Shown here one piece after another: positions 1 to 11,665 of a DNA stretch of 64,000 bases. The DNA is taken from assembly GCF_000764305.2 (NCBI RefSeq), contig NW_025941472.1, positions 272,316 through 336,315 of the forward strand, written 5' to 3'. Position 1 is the first letter of the stretch; each line of letters begins with the position of its first letter. The translations under genes and the position numbers were made by a program. The notes below the pieces were generated by a model. That model did no database searches, was not told the origin of the DNA, and saw only the letters and a program-made list of their open reading frames with translations. The DNA comes from Hyalella azteca. Its lineage: Eukaryota; Arthropoda; Malacostraca; Amphipoda; Hyalellidae.

Positions 1-215
1 GTGTAGTGTTGACAAGATGCATCCTACCTTGACAAGATGCATCCCAACATCAAGGTGTGTAGTGTTGACAAGATGCATCCCACCTTGACAAGATGCATCC
101 CAACATCAAGGTGTGTAGTGTTGACAAGATGCATCCCACCTTGACAAGATGCATCCCAACATCAAGGTGTGTAGTGTTGACAAGATGCATCCCAACATCA
201 AGGTGTGTAGTCTTG
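1..215. repeat. Minisatellite of about 57 bp units
   Basis: Tandem units built on GTGTAGTGTTGACAAGATGC followed by a second GACAAGATGCATCC half and CAACATCAAG. About four copies are visible, the last shortened, and the array probably runs off the left edge. No coding potential is seen. Confidence 0.9.
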
Positions 216-576
216 TGCTTGATTTGATGTGCATCCTAACATCAAGTTGCGTTCAATTGCTGCTTGATGTTTAACATCAACGCGTTTTCAGCACTTGCTC
301 TTTACATGTTACACATTTCAATTGCTAATTCTTAAGACTTTGACGATTCATTATTTGGTGTATTGGTTTGGTTCATTGCATCAAGTAAATGCATGGTTTT
401 GTATCACTACATTATAGATTTCTCAGCATTTAACCATTCGCATCATATTACGATGCATTCTCTCGCATCATATTACGATGCAGAATGAATTAAAAATTTT
501 GTTAAAATAAATTAAAAATTTTGTTTTTATTTGGTGATTGAATTAACATGGATGCAGTTGTACTGAAAGTTAAGCG

Positions 577-731
577 CTGTTAGTGCGCAGGGGCTGGTCA
601 TATCACATGACAGTTCAGGTTGTAGTCACCACCATAACGTGACTGGTGCGTTGGTGCGCAGTGCCGGCCATATCACATGACAGTTCAGGTTGTAGTCACC
701 ACCATAACGTGACTGGTGCGTTGGTGCGCAG
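577..731. repeat. Direct repeat, about 70 bp, just over two copies
   Basis: The segment GTGCGCAG...CATATCACATGACAGTTCAG...CACCATAACGTGACTGGTGC is repeated head to tail and stops at an ambiguous base (N, 732), where the next minisatellite starts abruptly. The N probably marks an assembly join, so adjacency to the array at 733 onward is not certain. Confidence 0.85.
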
Positions 732-732
732 N

Positions 733-1420
733 GCTACGGCCGCTGGGACGACTACCGACACCGTCTGGTACGTGGTACATGGTAGCTGGTACATCGACCT
801 TTGCTACGGCCGCTGGGACGACTACCGACACCGTCTGGTACGTGGTACATGGTACGTGGTACCTGGTACTGGTACATCGACCTGTGCTACGGCCGCTGGG
901 ACGACTACCGACACCGTCTGGTACGTGGTACATGGTAGCTGGTACATCGACCTTTGCTACGGCCGCTGGGACGACTACCGACACCGTCTGGTACGTGGTA
1001 CATGGTACGTGGTACCTGGTACTGGTACATCGACCTGTGCTACGGCCGCTGGGACGACTACCGACACCGTCTGGTACGTGGTACATGGTAGCTGGTACAT
1101 CGACCTTTGCTACGGCCGCTGGGACGACTACCGACACCGTCTGGTACGTGGTACATGGTACGTGGTACCTGGTACTGGTACATCGACCTGTGCTACGGCC
1201 GCTGGGACGACTACCGACACCGTCTGGTACGTGGTACATGGTAGCTGGTACATCGACCTGTGCTACGGCCGCTGGGACGACTACCGGCACCGTCTGGTAC
1301 GTGGTACATGGTACTGGTACATTGACCTGTGCTACGGCCGCTGGGACGACTACCGGCACCGTCTGGTACGTGGTACCTGGTACTGGTACCTGGTACTTGG
1401 TGGGTGGTACCTGTACGTGG
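733..1420 (+). repeat. Minisatellite made of copies of a phospholipase D exon 3' end plus its splice donor
   Basis: Nine copies of CTACGGCCGCTGGGACGACT begin at 734, 804, 887, 957, 1040, 1110, 1193, 1263 and 1332, alternating 70 and 83 bp apart (a 153-bp higher-order unit). Each unit translates as IDLCYGRWDDYRHRL followed by CTG|GTACGT. In phospholipase D1/2 the segment just after the first HKD motif reads very similarly (GGID-L-YGRWDD-EHRL), and the exon at 1688 continues it in phase (VDLG). The last copy could therefore be the real exon end at 1365 with an intron of 1366-1687. No copy carries the HKD1 residues; that part of the exon is missing, perhaps lost at N 732. Base differences between copies (CTG/CTT, CGA/CGG, ATC/ATT) are synonymous in that frame. 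Confidence 0.8.
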
Positions 1421-1687
1421 TGGGTGGTGCTGGTACATGGGGAGTGGTATTGGTTCATGGTAGGGGGTACTGGTACTGCCGTGTAACGTTTGGAATAATC
1501 GTTTTTGCCCTTAAGTTGTGGCCTGAATCATATCTGATTTTGATGCGCTCAACCTCGAGACCGTAGCTCAGAAATTTGAGTTAAACTGGAAATTTATTCA
1601 ATTTATTGCATTGAACACATTTTTAAAGCAAACTGTATTGACGAACAAACATTTAACCCTGACTGTGATTAAGTTTGACGTGCGCAG

Positions 1688-4600
1688 GTGGACTTGGGTC
1701 ACGCCGGCATGCAGAAGCATGAGACGAGCTTGAGTCCTGAGCCACAAGACCACCGCAGCAGCCATTCCAGCATAGCGTGCCTCGTCATGGGCACGCAAGT
1801 CATGGTCAATACCGTCAATAGTGTCGACTCGTCAACTCCTAACTCAGACAAATTACCAAGTGACAAGAGCCCCAACACCGACGCGCTAAAAGACGATGTC
1901 AGTAACGCAGCCAGCGGTACTGGAGCTACAGGTCGTAGCTTGTCAAGGACCTCTGACTCGTCTCGAGGAGGCCCAATGAATACTTCTTCGTGTACAACAA
2001 ATAGTGTACGTCGTGAAGAGCACGACAGGCAATTTGGTTCCCGACGCTCCGGAGGTGAAGACCTTGAAGCCGACCACGACAATAAAGTCTCACGAGTTAA
2101 GAGCAGCGTAAAGTCAACTAAGCGCCCTCAGATCCATGAAGTCGTACGAGAAGTGATGAAGAAACGTCTTCACGCCAGCAAAGATTTCGGAATGCGAAGC
2201 CATAACGATGATACATCATCGCGCGGATCTTCTTGTGGAGAAGCAACCTCAGAAGACGAACTTGACGAAGGTGGAAGTCGTCAAACCTCGTACAGCGACG
2301 CCACAGAAAAGAAAACTAAACCATTACACGGCAAGCCTCGCGCTGTGTCTGACCCTGTGAAGAAACACCGAAGTCTCCTTTATAGAATAGCCCACAGCGA
2401 GCACAGAAAGAAAGACATCTCCTTCAGGCGCCAGAAAAGTTTGGAGTCTTTGGACGGCGAAGGACGACGCGGCAATGCAAAGAGGAAGAGCGGCGTCAAA
2501 AGCGATGGTGATGACCTATCGGCTGCGGATGATGAAGGCCGCTCGAACGACCAAGATCGACATCACGAAGAAGACCGTTCCAAACCAGAAGGCAGCTCAA
2601 GCCGGATGCAAGCCGTGCGCACCAGAGGACGTGAGCTGGTGGGGGAGATGAAGTACAGAGGCACTGAGATGAAAAACTGGACACGTCGTAACGTGCGACT
2701 ACACCGAGCTGACAGCATCAACTCTGAAGCTGACCTCGAGCTAGACGAAATAGCGACGCGCAAGACGGCCGGCCGGTGGCGTGCTAGAGTGAAGGCGGCC
2801 CGAGCTGGACGTAACAAGGTGTCGGATTCGGAGACCGGCCCTGCCCTTACTCCAACACACATTGATCATGCGCCCACACTTTACGACTCGCCTTCCATAC
2901 ATCTTTGGGTAGGCAAAGACTACGTTAACTGGATCACAAAGGACCTGAATAACCCGGACGAGCCTTTTACGGACAGTGTGGAGCGGCACAAGACCCCTCG
3001 GATGCCGTGGCACGACATCGGTCTTTACGTGGAAGGTCCCGCAGCCCGGGACGTAGCCCGGCATTTTGTGCAACGCTGGAACGCTGTTAAAACTGAAAAA
3101 GTCAAGAACAATCCAAAATATCCATACCTGCTGCCTCGGACTTACGATGCCACTTCTTTCCGCCAAACTCTATCGCTGAACAAGCAACGCGTGCGGTGTC
3201 AGGTGGTGAGAAGCGTTGGCGAGTGGAGCGGAGGGCAACACGAGACGGAACGCAGCATCTACAACGCCTACATGGACGCCATCAGAGAGTCTCTGCACTA
3301 CATCTACATCGAGAACCAGTTCTTCATCAGCAACAGCGGTGGTGGGGGCGGCAGGGGCGACGTTCAGAACCAGATAGCGGCGGCTCTCGTGAACCGCATC
3401 GAGCGAGCCCACCGCAGTCGCTCCGCCTTCAGAGTCTACGTGATCATGCCGCTGCTGCCCGCCTTCGAGGGGCAGATTGGCACCCCCTCTGGCACTGCCA
3501 TGCAGTTCATCCTCCACTACACATACTCCTCCATCTGCAGGTAGTGTGCTACCTTCTTATCCATCTGCGCATATCCTGCCACGATTCAATTGCTCGTGAT
3601 TGTTTGCTGTTAGAAATAGAAATAATATAATCTTATGTAAAAGAAATTGTTCATTACTATGGTCAAAGACGCGTGTAGTATCCCGTTCTATTACCCAAGA
3701 CAACTACTAACTTTGTTGTGGTCGGTAGAGGAGACCAGAGTCTCGTGGGGCAGCTGGAGCGGCGCGGCATCAAGGACTGGCGTCACTACCTGAGCTTCTG
3801 TTCGCTGCGCACGCACGACGTCCTCGACGGACGCCTCGTGTCCGAGCTCATCTACATCCACTCGAAGCTTCTCATCGTCGACGACCGCCTCGTGGTCGCC
3901 GGCTCTGCCAACATCAACGACCGCAGCTTCCTGGGCGACCGCGACTCAGAGGTCGCCCTCGTCATCGAGGTGGGTCAGTCGGCGCCCTCGTCATGGAGGT
4001 GGGTCAGTCGTCGCCCTCGTCATCGAGGTGGGTCAGTCGTCGCCCTCGTCATCGAGGTGGGTCAGTCGTCGTCCTCGTCATAGAGGTGGGTCAGTCGTCG
4101 TTCTCGTCATCGAGGTGGGTCAGTCGTCGCCCTGGTCATCGAGGTGGGTCAGTCGGCGCCCTCGTCATCGAGGTGGGTCAGTCGTCGCCCTCGTCATCGA
4201 GGTGGGTCAATCGGCGCCCTCGTCATCGAGGTGGGTCAGTCGTCGCCCTCGGTATATGGTGTGTTGCCGGGAGACTAACAGCTCCCTTGTTGCCAGATAT
4301 ACGTTCAGTGTTGCCAGGCGACTAACAGCTCTTTTGTTGCCAGGTGACTATCAGTTCTCTTGTTGCCAGACATACAGTGTTGCCAGGTGACTAAAAGTTC
4401 GTTTGTTGCCAGGTGAATAAAATTCTATTGCTACCAGTAGCTTAACAGTTGCCTTAGTGTCATTTGACTCACAGTTTTTCTTGTTGGCAGGACGAAGAAT
4501 TTGACGAGGGTCGCATGAACGGCGCGTGTTACCAGCGTGGCAAGTTCGCCGGGGGCCTGCGCCGCTATCTCTTCAGTGAACACTTGGGCCTCCTGAACAA

Positions 4601-6067
4601 CAATACCACCTCAACAACGTCATTCTTCTCTGACACTCTTCACCATTCCGAGGATAAGGAGAGTTCGTCCAAGAAGCACCGGGCTTTTGAATCAAGCAAC
4701 AACCATCACAACAGCAATGGTGGTGGCTGCAACAACGTCGATCGTTGCCCGTCTCCAGATGAAAGAAATAAAGAACTATCGGTTGATGACATCGAAGATC
4801 CTGTCATTGAGAAATTCTTCTCGGGCGTCTGGCAAGCGACAGCCCGAAAAAACACGGCCGTCTACGACAAGGTGTGTTTTTCATGCCCATTTAAACATTT
4901 TCTGGTGCTATTTTAGATAATTTATTTATAAATTGTGATAATTTTATTTCTCACTGAAGATAATCGTTACAAGAACTAAAATTGCCTGATATAAGCACAG
5001 TAACAGACGTAGCAACACGTGTCCTAGTCGTGAGGCACACCTAGCAACACGTGTCCTAGTCGTGAGGTGCACCTAGCAACACGTGTCCTAGTCGTGAGGT
5101 ACACCTAGCAACACGTGTCCTAGTCGTGAGGTACACCTAGCAACACGTGTCCTATTCGCGAGGTGCACCTAGCAACACGTACTCAAAGTGACGTACTACG
5201 TGTTATCTCTGTCCCCTCCTTCACCCACAACTCAATGGTGTCCCGCTGCAGGTGTTCTCCTGCTACCCGTGCGACGGCGCCCGCAGTTTCCAGGACGTCG
5301 AGCGTCTCCGGGCGGCGGTGCCTCTGGCGGCCACCAACCAAGCCGCGGCCACGGCAGCTCTCGCTGCGCTACAGGTTCGTATCACGCGGGCATATTTGTG
5401 TATCATGCAGATTAAGGGTTGAAAATAATTTTTTTCAGTATGTAGATTACGTGATTTCTGAAATTGAGAAGAAACCGACTGAGTTGTCCGTTTTAGTTGC
5501 ATCGATTTTGTGTGCTAAATTCTGGAGCTGCCAAGGATTTTGAACCGAAGGCGTTGCTGATATACGAAACGTTTCCACTGCAAGTATGGGAAATGTTTTT
5601 TTTCTTTCCTATGAAATTATTCTGTGTTATTCGATGTTTGCAGTTGATTTGAAATTTAATTTTTAAAGATTTCACACGGTGGATTAATGGATAGCAGATC
5701 ACGTGACCACGTCGCAATCATTCCCGTTGTACTCAAAAATGAGAATCTAATTAATTATGTGGAGATAATGAGATATTAATTAGCGCATTTTCTCATTTAT
5801 GGAAAAAAAGGCGCTATTGTGCTCGTCATGTCCGCCCGTCCGTCTGTCTGTGACTTCAGGTTTTCGTTGATTTTGAGAAAATGCGCTCCCTGTCACTCAC
5901 CGCAGTGAGTACTGAGTTATATTTTTATTATCACCTTTGCGTTGCTGACGCTCATGTTACGCTAGGGTCACCTGGTCGAGTTCCCTCTTCGCTTCCTGGA
6001 GGCCGAGGCGCTGAAGCCTGGCCTGGGCACCAAAGAGGCCCTCCTGCCCAACGAGACGTGGACCTGA
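1688..6067 (+). CDS. PLD: Phospholipase D1/2-type enzyme, 3' portion (five exons, 5' end missing)
   Basis: Phosphatidylcholine-hydrolysing phospholipase D makes phosphatidic acid and choline in membrane traffic and signalling. Exons, all with GT-AG junctions and consistent phases: 1688-3540, 3729-3969, 4491-4871, 5252-5374, 5966-6067 (2,700 nt, 899 residues, stop TGA 6065-6067). The first exon opens with about 400 residues of Ser/Arg/Asp-rich loop, then family blocks [20 protein letters not shown] and [13 protein letters not shown]. The second exon holds the second HKD motif, HSKLLIVD (His 3859-3861, Lys 3865-3867, Asp 3880-3882), then GSANINDRS. The gene ends in NETWT, like the WT-ending C-termini of animal PLD1/2. 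The loop is far longer than the roughly 116 residues of mammalian PLD1. The PX, PH and HKD1 exons lie upstream of the window or are lost. PLD1 and PLD2 orthology cannot be separated here. Confidence 0.93.
3955..4250 (+). repeat. 29-bp minisatellite made of the PLD exon end plus 5' splice site
   Basis: Ten head-to-tail units, each ending in GCCCTCGTCATCGAG and followed by GTGGGTCAGTC. Candidate donors sit every 29 bp at 3970, 3999, 4028, 4057, 4086, 4115, 4144, 4173, 4202 and 4231. The first is the exon 3729-3969 boundary. Units differ by a few substitutions (GGCGCC/GTCGCC; CGAG/TGGAG/TAGAG). The array fills the first half of intron 3970-4490. Confidence 0.92.
5006..5182. repeat. Intronic minisatellite, about 34 bp units
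   Basis: About five units of CTAGCAACACGTGTCCTAGT followed by CGTGAGGTRCAC, in the PLD intron between 4871 and 5252. Unlike the arrays at 733 and 3955, the unit does not resemble the neighbouring exon boundary. Confidence 0.9.
5781..5925. mobile_element. MITE-like element, family A, copy 1 (in the last PLD intron)
   Basis: A roughly 140-bp unit starts TAGCGCATTTTCTCATTTAT and carries the inverted partner GAGAAAATGCGCT at 5875-5887. It ends in a conserved CACTCAC-GCAGTGAGTACTG tail. The middle is a CCGTCYGTCTG-rich stretch. Two more copies lie at 6911 and 14859. A small non-autonomous DNA element is likely, but target-site duplications were not resolved. Confidence 0.75.
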
Positions 6068-6910
6068 GCCCATGTGCGTCTATGCATCGTCAGTATTTCG
6101 TGCGCCGTCCCTTCACGCGGCGCGTCGTTAATTCGCGTGTGGCGCCATCTCTCCACGTGCCACATGATTTTTCCACGTCCCTTGTCATCTCCTAATCTCA
6201 TCCCTTTTATCCCCATAATCCTCTATCCGTTTATACGATGTTCTTTTGTATATTAATCAGCAGTAAAAATTTGGCAGCAGTAAAATCGCAATTGGAAATG
6301 CTATGTCAGTAAATCAACGCTCGTCCAACTACCTACTTTTAGTGACGACTCTCATGTTTGTGGTTGTCCGACGTTCTTAAGGTCTGCCTGGGGCATGCCA
6401 GTTTATAATTATTTTCAGCACAATGAGAATAATTATGGAGTTTAGGTTACAAACCTTGATTGCCATGAAAAGGACCGAGGAGACCGAAGACACTTGTCCC
6501 AACTACTTAACCTTGAGTCTCACCTGCAAGGGTGACATGTCTATTAATGTCTTTTTATGTATCGTCGAGCAAGTAAGGTGATCTTAAATGAGCTGTGACA
6601 TATTTCCAGTAATTTTGTAGTCCTTACTGTACTGGGTTGAACATAAGTGGGCGAGTTAATTTAGTTGCATCAGCTGTTAGTTAGAAGTCTGGCTAGAATA
6701 TTAGAACATTATTGACGTGCGAGTGAGCTGCTCAAATTTGGCATGTCTTAACGAGGTGATAACAACCGTGATAAGTAGCCTTATGTACGTAGTTTTTCGT
6801 ACTGCTGGTGATACTAATTGTAGATATGATTTTATTCCCTGACATTTCCTGCCTCTTTTTAAGAATTTCAAGATTTGTTTTTGGAGATGAAATTTAGCGC
6901 TTGCATTTTT
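6068..6910. other. PLD 3' flank and UTR; no gene seen
   Basis: AT-rich sequence after the PLD stop, presumably 3' UTR then intergenic. Open frames are short and lack recognisable motifs. A clear poly(A) signal could not be assigned. Confidence 0.5.
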
Positions 6911-7050
6911 TAGCGCATTCTCTCATTTATGGAAAAAATGCACTATTGTGCTCGCCATGTCCGTCTGTCTGTCCGTCCGTGACCTCAAGTTTTCGTCGAC
7001 GAGAAAATGCGCTCTCTGTCACTCACTGCAGTGAGTACTGAGTTATATTT
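6911..7050. mobile_element. MITE-like element, family A, copy 2
   Basis: Same layout as the copy at 5781: TAGCGCATTCTCTCATTTAT start, GTCTGTCTGTCCGTCCGTGA middle, GAGAAAATGCGCT inverted partner, and a CACTCACTGCAGTGAGTACT tail containing the palindrome CTCACTGCAGTGAG. Confidence 0.8.
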
Positions 7051-7360
7051 TTTCTTTATTTGCGCAAAACGGAAGGAAATGTTCCTATACTGAGGCTCAT
7101 TTCTTTTGTCGCGATGAAACTTCCTCTCATTGCGGCCACATGGTGGATTAGATCTTGAGTAGTATATGCTTCTCTTTCTTCGAATTGAGACGTCGCGCGT
7201 AAGTTCGGTTGATGCATTTTTCTTGACTTTATCTGATTAAGGGGCTTGAACTGCGACTGCACTGAAGACCAATTGATCCAAATGTTTTTATTCCTGTGTG
7301 TGTCGGGTAATAAATCGGGGAGTTCAGAACTAATGTCGAAGGAATGCACCGATTCGACAC

Positions 7361-7599
7361 TTCAGCGAACTCGCGTGCGAGCTCGAACTTCATTTTCAAC
7401 TCTGGCACTCATAACTCCTTCAATTATGAACGTATTTTATTCAAATTTGAAATATAAGTAGATAATATCAGTACGCTGCGGAGAGTATTTTTTTTCAAAT
7501 TTTTTCATCGATAATTTTTTTTAATACGGAAAACCTAACTTAATTTTCAACTCTGGCACGCATAACTCCTTCAATTATGAACGGATTTTATTCAAATTN
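7361..7599 (+). repeat. Left arm of an inverted repeat flanking the BEL/Pao fragment
   Basis: Starts near CACTTCAGCGAACTCGCGTG. It includes two partial copies of TTTTCAACTCTGGCAC-CATAACTCCTTCAAT, at about 7390 and 7543, and ATATCAGTACGCTGCGGAG (7457-7475). The reverse complement of these blocks lies at 11665-11815. It stops at N 7600, so the join to the retrotransposon side is uncertain. Confidence 0.75.
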
Positions 7600-7657
7600 G
7601 TCTACTACCGATAGCCCAATGGGAGAGAACTCTCCACATTCAAAGATAAATCTCGAG

Positions 7658-7695
7658 CTGTCTCTTATACACATCTAGATGTGTATAAGAGACAG
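7658..7695. other. Nextera mate-pair junction adapter left in the assembly
   Basis: The 38-bp head-to-head Tn5 mosaic end, CTGTCTCTTATACACATCT joined to AGATGTGTATAAGAGACAG, is the circularisation junction adapter of Nextera mate-pair libraries. It is a library artefact, not genomic sequence. It lies 58 bp from N 7600, so flanking sequence here may be wrongly joined. Confidence 0.97.
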
Positions 7696-7759
7696 GTACT
7701 AGCCTAAATGTATGTCGCACTATTTCAGAATAGCATCAGCCCGCACCAACCTTAAAATC

Positions 7760-8271
7760 TTTTGCCAGCAAGCGGATCTAGCTGTAATTTTAAGAGGCAA
7801 TTTAAGAGGCCAAGTTAAGGGAAATAATGAAAGTAGAAGAAAGAGAGGGCAGACTCCAAAATTAACAAGTAAGTTAAGTTAAGAAAGCATCAAGCTTTCC
7901 CAATAGGTTAGGAACAAGTATTAAATTTATTAGAGTAAAAGCCGAAGCTCAAAGTTAAAGGTGGTCGAGCCACAAGAAAAGGCCAAGCCCAAATTTAGCA
8001 CTGGAGTCTGCCCTTTCCTAACCAAAGAAAGCGCGAACATGCATTAGTAACGTAAATAAATAAAACGAAAAACAAAGAGTGATCACTCAAAATAATAATT
8101 AGCATTTAAGAAGGAATGGCTTTATACACTCCTAACGGAGCAACATTAATGTGATGTTTACACCACGAAGTCTTACAGCCAACTCTTACTATTTACAAAT
8201 TCACACCCAACAAAAGGTATGAAGAACAAGAACAAATTTATATCCTAAGGAATGTGGAAATTTCTAACACA
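7760..8271 (-). mobile_element. BEL/Pao 3' LTR
   Basis: About 510 bp, nearly identical to the segment at 13266-13766; the main difference is a 12-bp duplication in this copy. On the minus strand it starts TGTGTTAGAAATTT, about 25 bp after the stop of the pol reading frame at 8297, where a 3' LTR is expected. The far end lacks the CA terminus that the solo copy has. Confidence 0.8.
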
Positions 8272-8296
8272 CTCCGGGCGGCAAGAAAGTGCAATT

Positions 8297-11200
8297 TTAA
8301 TTGCACAGCTTTAATTTTCTACGACAGTCAACAGCAGCCGCTCTCTTAGGGCGCTCGTTAGAGACGGTAGGTGTGCGAGCTGGACATGGTCCAGTCCCAG
8401 ACGCCGAAGGTACGACATCCGCGGAGAGTTCCAGCGGATAAAGAAGGTTGATGGAAAAGACGTCGACCGATCGGTCAGGTTTCATGACTTTTACGCAGCG
8501 GGTCTTCTGATCACGACCAGTCAACAGCTCCACAACTCGTCCCATCGACCAAAAAGGACGACTTTTACCAGGAGCAGAAATTAAGACAACGTCTCCAACT
8601 TTGATGGTATCGCTCCACGAGGCTTCGAAGCGGTCACGATCAGCCTCCCTTAGAGACAGGATGTACTCGCTGTACCACTGCTCTTTGAAGGCATCGAACA
8701 GCTCTTCTCTGCCTTCGAGTGAAGCCACCAAGACTCTACGGTCGCTTCCCAGAGACGCATCTCCAGGTGGCAATACCAGACTCCGTCCGGTCTCCAGTTT
8801 AAGGAATGAATTGGGGGTGAGAGCATGGAACCCAACGTCTTCACTGTCTACGTAGGTTAGGGGCCTGGAGTTTACCGAGTTGGTGACATCACTCAACAGC
8901 GTCAATACTTGAAAATACTCCAGCTTTCGCCTCCCAACCGTCTTGTAGAAGCAGCTTTTGACGACTCTAATGAGACGCTCCCACGCGGTACCAACCCAAG
9001 CTGAATAAAGAGGAATTTTTATGTGTTTTATACAATGTTTACACAGGAATTGGTTAAATTCATTATCTATGGATGATCCACCCAGCAAATCGCCAGCCTG
9101 CAAGAAAGTGCTTGCGTTATCTGAGTACAAATTGTTGGGGATACAGTGCAAATTAGTGAAGCGAACAAATGCCATCAGAAAATCAGCAGTGGACATGCTG
9201 GGCAGCAGCTCTAAATGGATAGCTCTAACTTTCAGGCAGGTGAAAATAAGAATGTACATTTTGACAATAGTATCGCCATATTTGACATAAATGTGACCTG
9301 TGTAGTCAACACCAGTATGCTGAAATGGCTTGGCAAAGTTTACTCTATCGGCAACAAAGTCTGTTACTTTCGGATATTTGAATGACAAACTGTTTAGTTT
9401 CTTACATAAGATACACTTTGAAATGATGCTCTTGACAGTGGCTCTTCCCTTGGGAATCCAGCACCCTGCATTACGTATAGCGTTAAGAGTTGAACTGACA
9501 CCCAAGTGCTTGATTCTTTCGTGGTAATCTCTTACTATCAAGAGCGTGAGGAAGCTTTCGCGTGGCAAAAGAATGGGATTTTTGACATCGTAACTCAAAG
9601 AGATACATCTATCAAGTCTGCCTCTTGATCGAACAATATTGTCAGAGTGAATGAACAGATTTAAATTTTTAACAAGCAGCGGCGGCTCCTTCTGTGGAGA
9701 ATGCAGAAATGTTAAAACATCAGAGAAATGGTTTTCTTGTTCAAATTTTGAGCCAGTACTGACGCGCTTGGATACGAGCGTCAACAGCATCACACGGAAG
9801 TTTACGTAATTTACGCACAAAAGTTAGCACAAGGGCAGTTACTGATACAAGTTTGTTGAATGATGAGAAGCGATTCAAAGGAAATAATGGTTCTTTACAA
9901 TTAGCTTTTCCAAGGTTAGTCAAAATTTTACTTTGAGAAGACAAACACCCAAGCTCAGCGTCAGGCCAAAGCAAAGGTTTCGAGTTAAGGAAAGAAGGAC
10001 CGAATTTCCAAAAATTCAAGTTGCTGGTCCATTCCTTCAGAGTTAATCCCCCAGTGAGGAGATCACTAGGGTTCATGCCAGTGGGCACATACTTAAATTT
10101 ACACTCAAATCCTCTTTCAGATTTCAAGCTTTGAAGTGCAGACAACACGTCATTTACTCTATTTCTAGCGAACAGATTTTTAGTTTTAACTTTACCGGAA
10201 GTGACCCATGAAAGAACAATTTGTGCGTCTACACCAATAGTGATATTTTTAATTTTGAGATCAGAAAAGGCAGTAAGCAAAGTATCAAGACAGTTAAGAC
10301 AAAGTAACACGGCCATCAATTCAAGTGTAGGTAAAGACTTGCTCTTAGAAGGTGCATTCTTAACTTTAGCAAAAGCCAGCTTTGCACGAGGCTCGGTTTC
10401 ACTTTCAGAAACAACGTAGGCATTGAAGCCATAAAATTGTTTGGAAGCATCGGTGAACAACACCAGTGAAACCTCTTCACCTTTTCGCGCCAGCTTGCGA
10501 TCAAATTGCACCTCAGGAAGAGTCTGCAAGTCATGCTTTAGTTGAAGCCAATCCGAGATTATCTCCTCGGAAAGAGGCTCGTCCCAGCCAACCTTGCTCT
10601 CCCAAATGCGCTTCATCAGAAGCTTACCTCTCACAGTGACAGGAGAACATAGGCCCAAGGGATCGAAAATTTTAGATATCTCCGACAAGATGATTCTCTT
10701 TGAGAATTGAGGGTTTTCGCTAAAGGCAGCACCAACCACAGCGATAGCGTCACTCTTTGGGAAATAGTTGTACCCGAGCAACTTCTCAGCAGTAGCCTGG
10801 TGGTCAGCCCCGACACCATCACGCCGGAATACCTCAGAAAGCTCAGGGTTATTCGAGGCCCAAGACCTCAAGTGGAAACCACCCTCAGCCATGCGAGAGA
10901 GCGACTCCTTGTACAGGTTAATCAACTTACTTAGGTCATTGCCGGTTAGAAACAAGTTGTCGACATAAAAGTTAGAGTCAAGAATTGAGGAGACCTCGTC
11001 CTGCGGGTACCGTTTTACATGATGCTTTATTACATAGTTAAGAACGAATGGTGACGAAATGAATCCAAAAACAAGAGAAGAATATCTGTAAGCTTTAAGT
11101 TTACCGGATTCGTCAACCCAAAAGATTGAAAACCGATTTCGATCAAGTTCCTGTTTAAGTTTGATCATCAGGAATGCTTTACGGATGTCACTCATAACGA

Positions 11201-11665
11201 GATAATCATCCAACCGAACCTTCAACAAAAGATCGGCAAGTTTTGTAAGGAGATTCACTCCTGGATAAGCAGACTCGTTGAGAGAAGGAGTCGAGTCAAC
11301 TTTCAGACTGCAATTGAGAACTGGCCTTACTTTTGTAGTCACCTGCTCCCCGGTACGAATGACCGCTCTATGAGGGATCCACACATGCTGTGAAGGATCA
11401 ACAGCATCAAGGTCAATCTCCTCAAGAATACCCTCCTGCAGCTGCTGGAGGAAAACTTCATTATATGCCTGGAACATACCTGAAGAATGCAACTTCTTGA
11501 GTACTCTATCTAAAACAGCCTTCGCTAAACTAAAGTTCGACCTAACTGCACTAACCTTGTCTTCAATCCAGGGCAAATCTACGAAATATTCGCCATTGCG
11601 ATTTTCAATTGAAGATTCAAATTTAGCAATCTGCTGGGCATCGTAATCTGAATAAACCCTCCGCA
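8297..11665 (-). mobile_element. BEL/Pao LTR retrotransposon pol, 5'-truncated and frameshifted
   Basis: Two overlapping minus-strand frames, 11576-9741 and 9820-8297. The first holds the reverse transcriptase (VRPVLNCSLK, MSDIRKAFLMI, and YVDN at the usual YVDD catalytic box) and an RNase H-like region. The second holds the integrase with a zinc-binding start (CILCKKL), DDE residues in GVDYTGH, YSDNAST and WERLIRVVK, and a C-terminal GDVVLI domain. The frames are offset by one base near 9742-9750 in an A-rich run, so this copy is inactive or has an assembly error. Coding similarity extends upstream to about 11665 and then stops at an inverted repeat. Gag, protease and 5' LTR are absent. Confidence 0.93.

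Noticed and set aside
646..1566. Plus-strand frame of 306 codons through the first array
   Set aside because: It is open because the repeat unit has few stops; all three frames are open. Only the short PLD-like block in each unit is meaningful.
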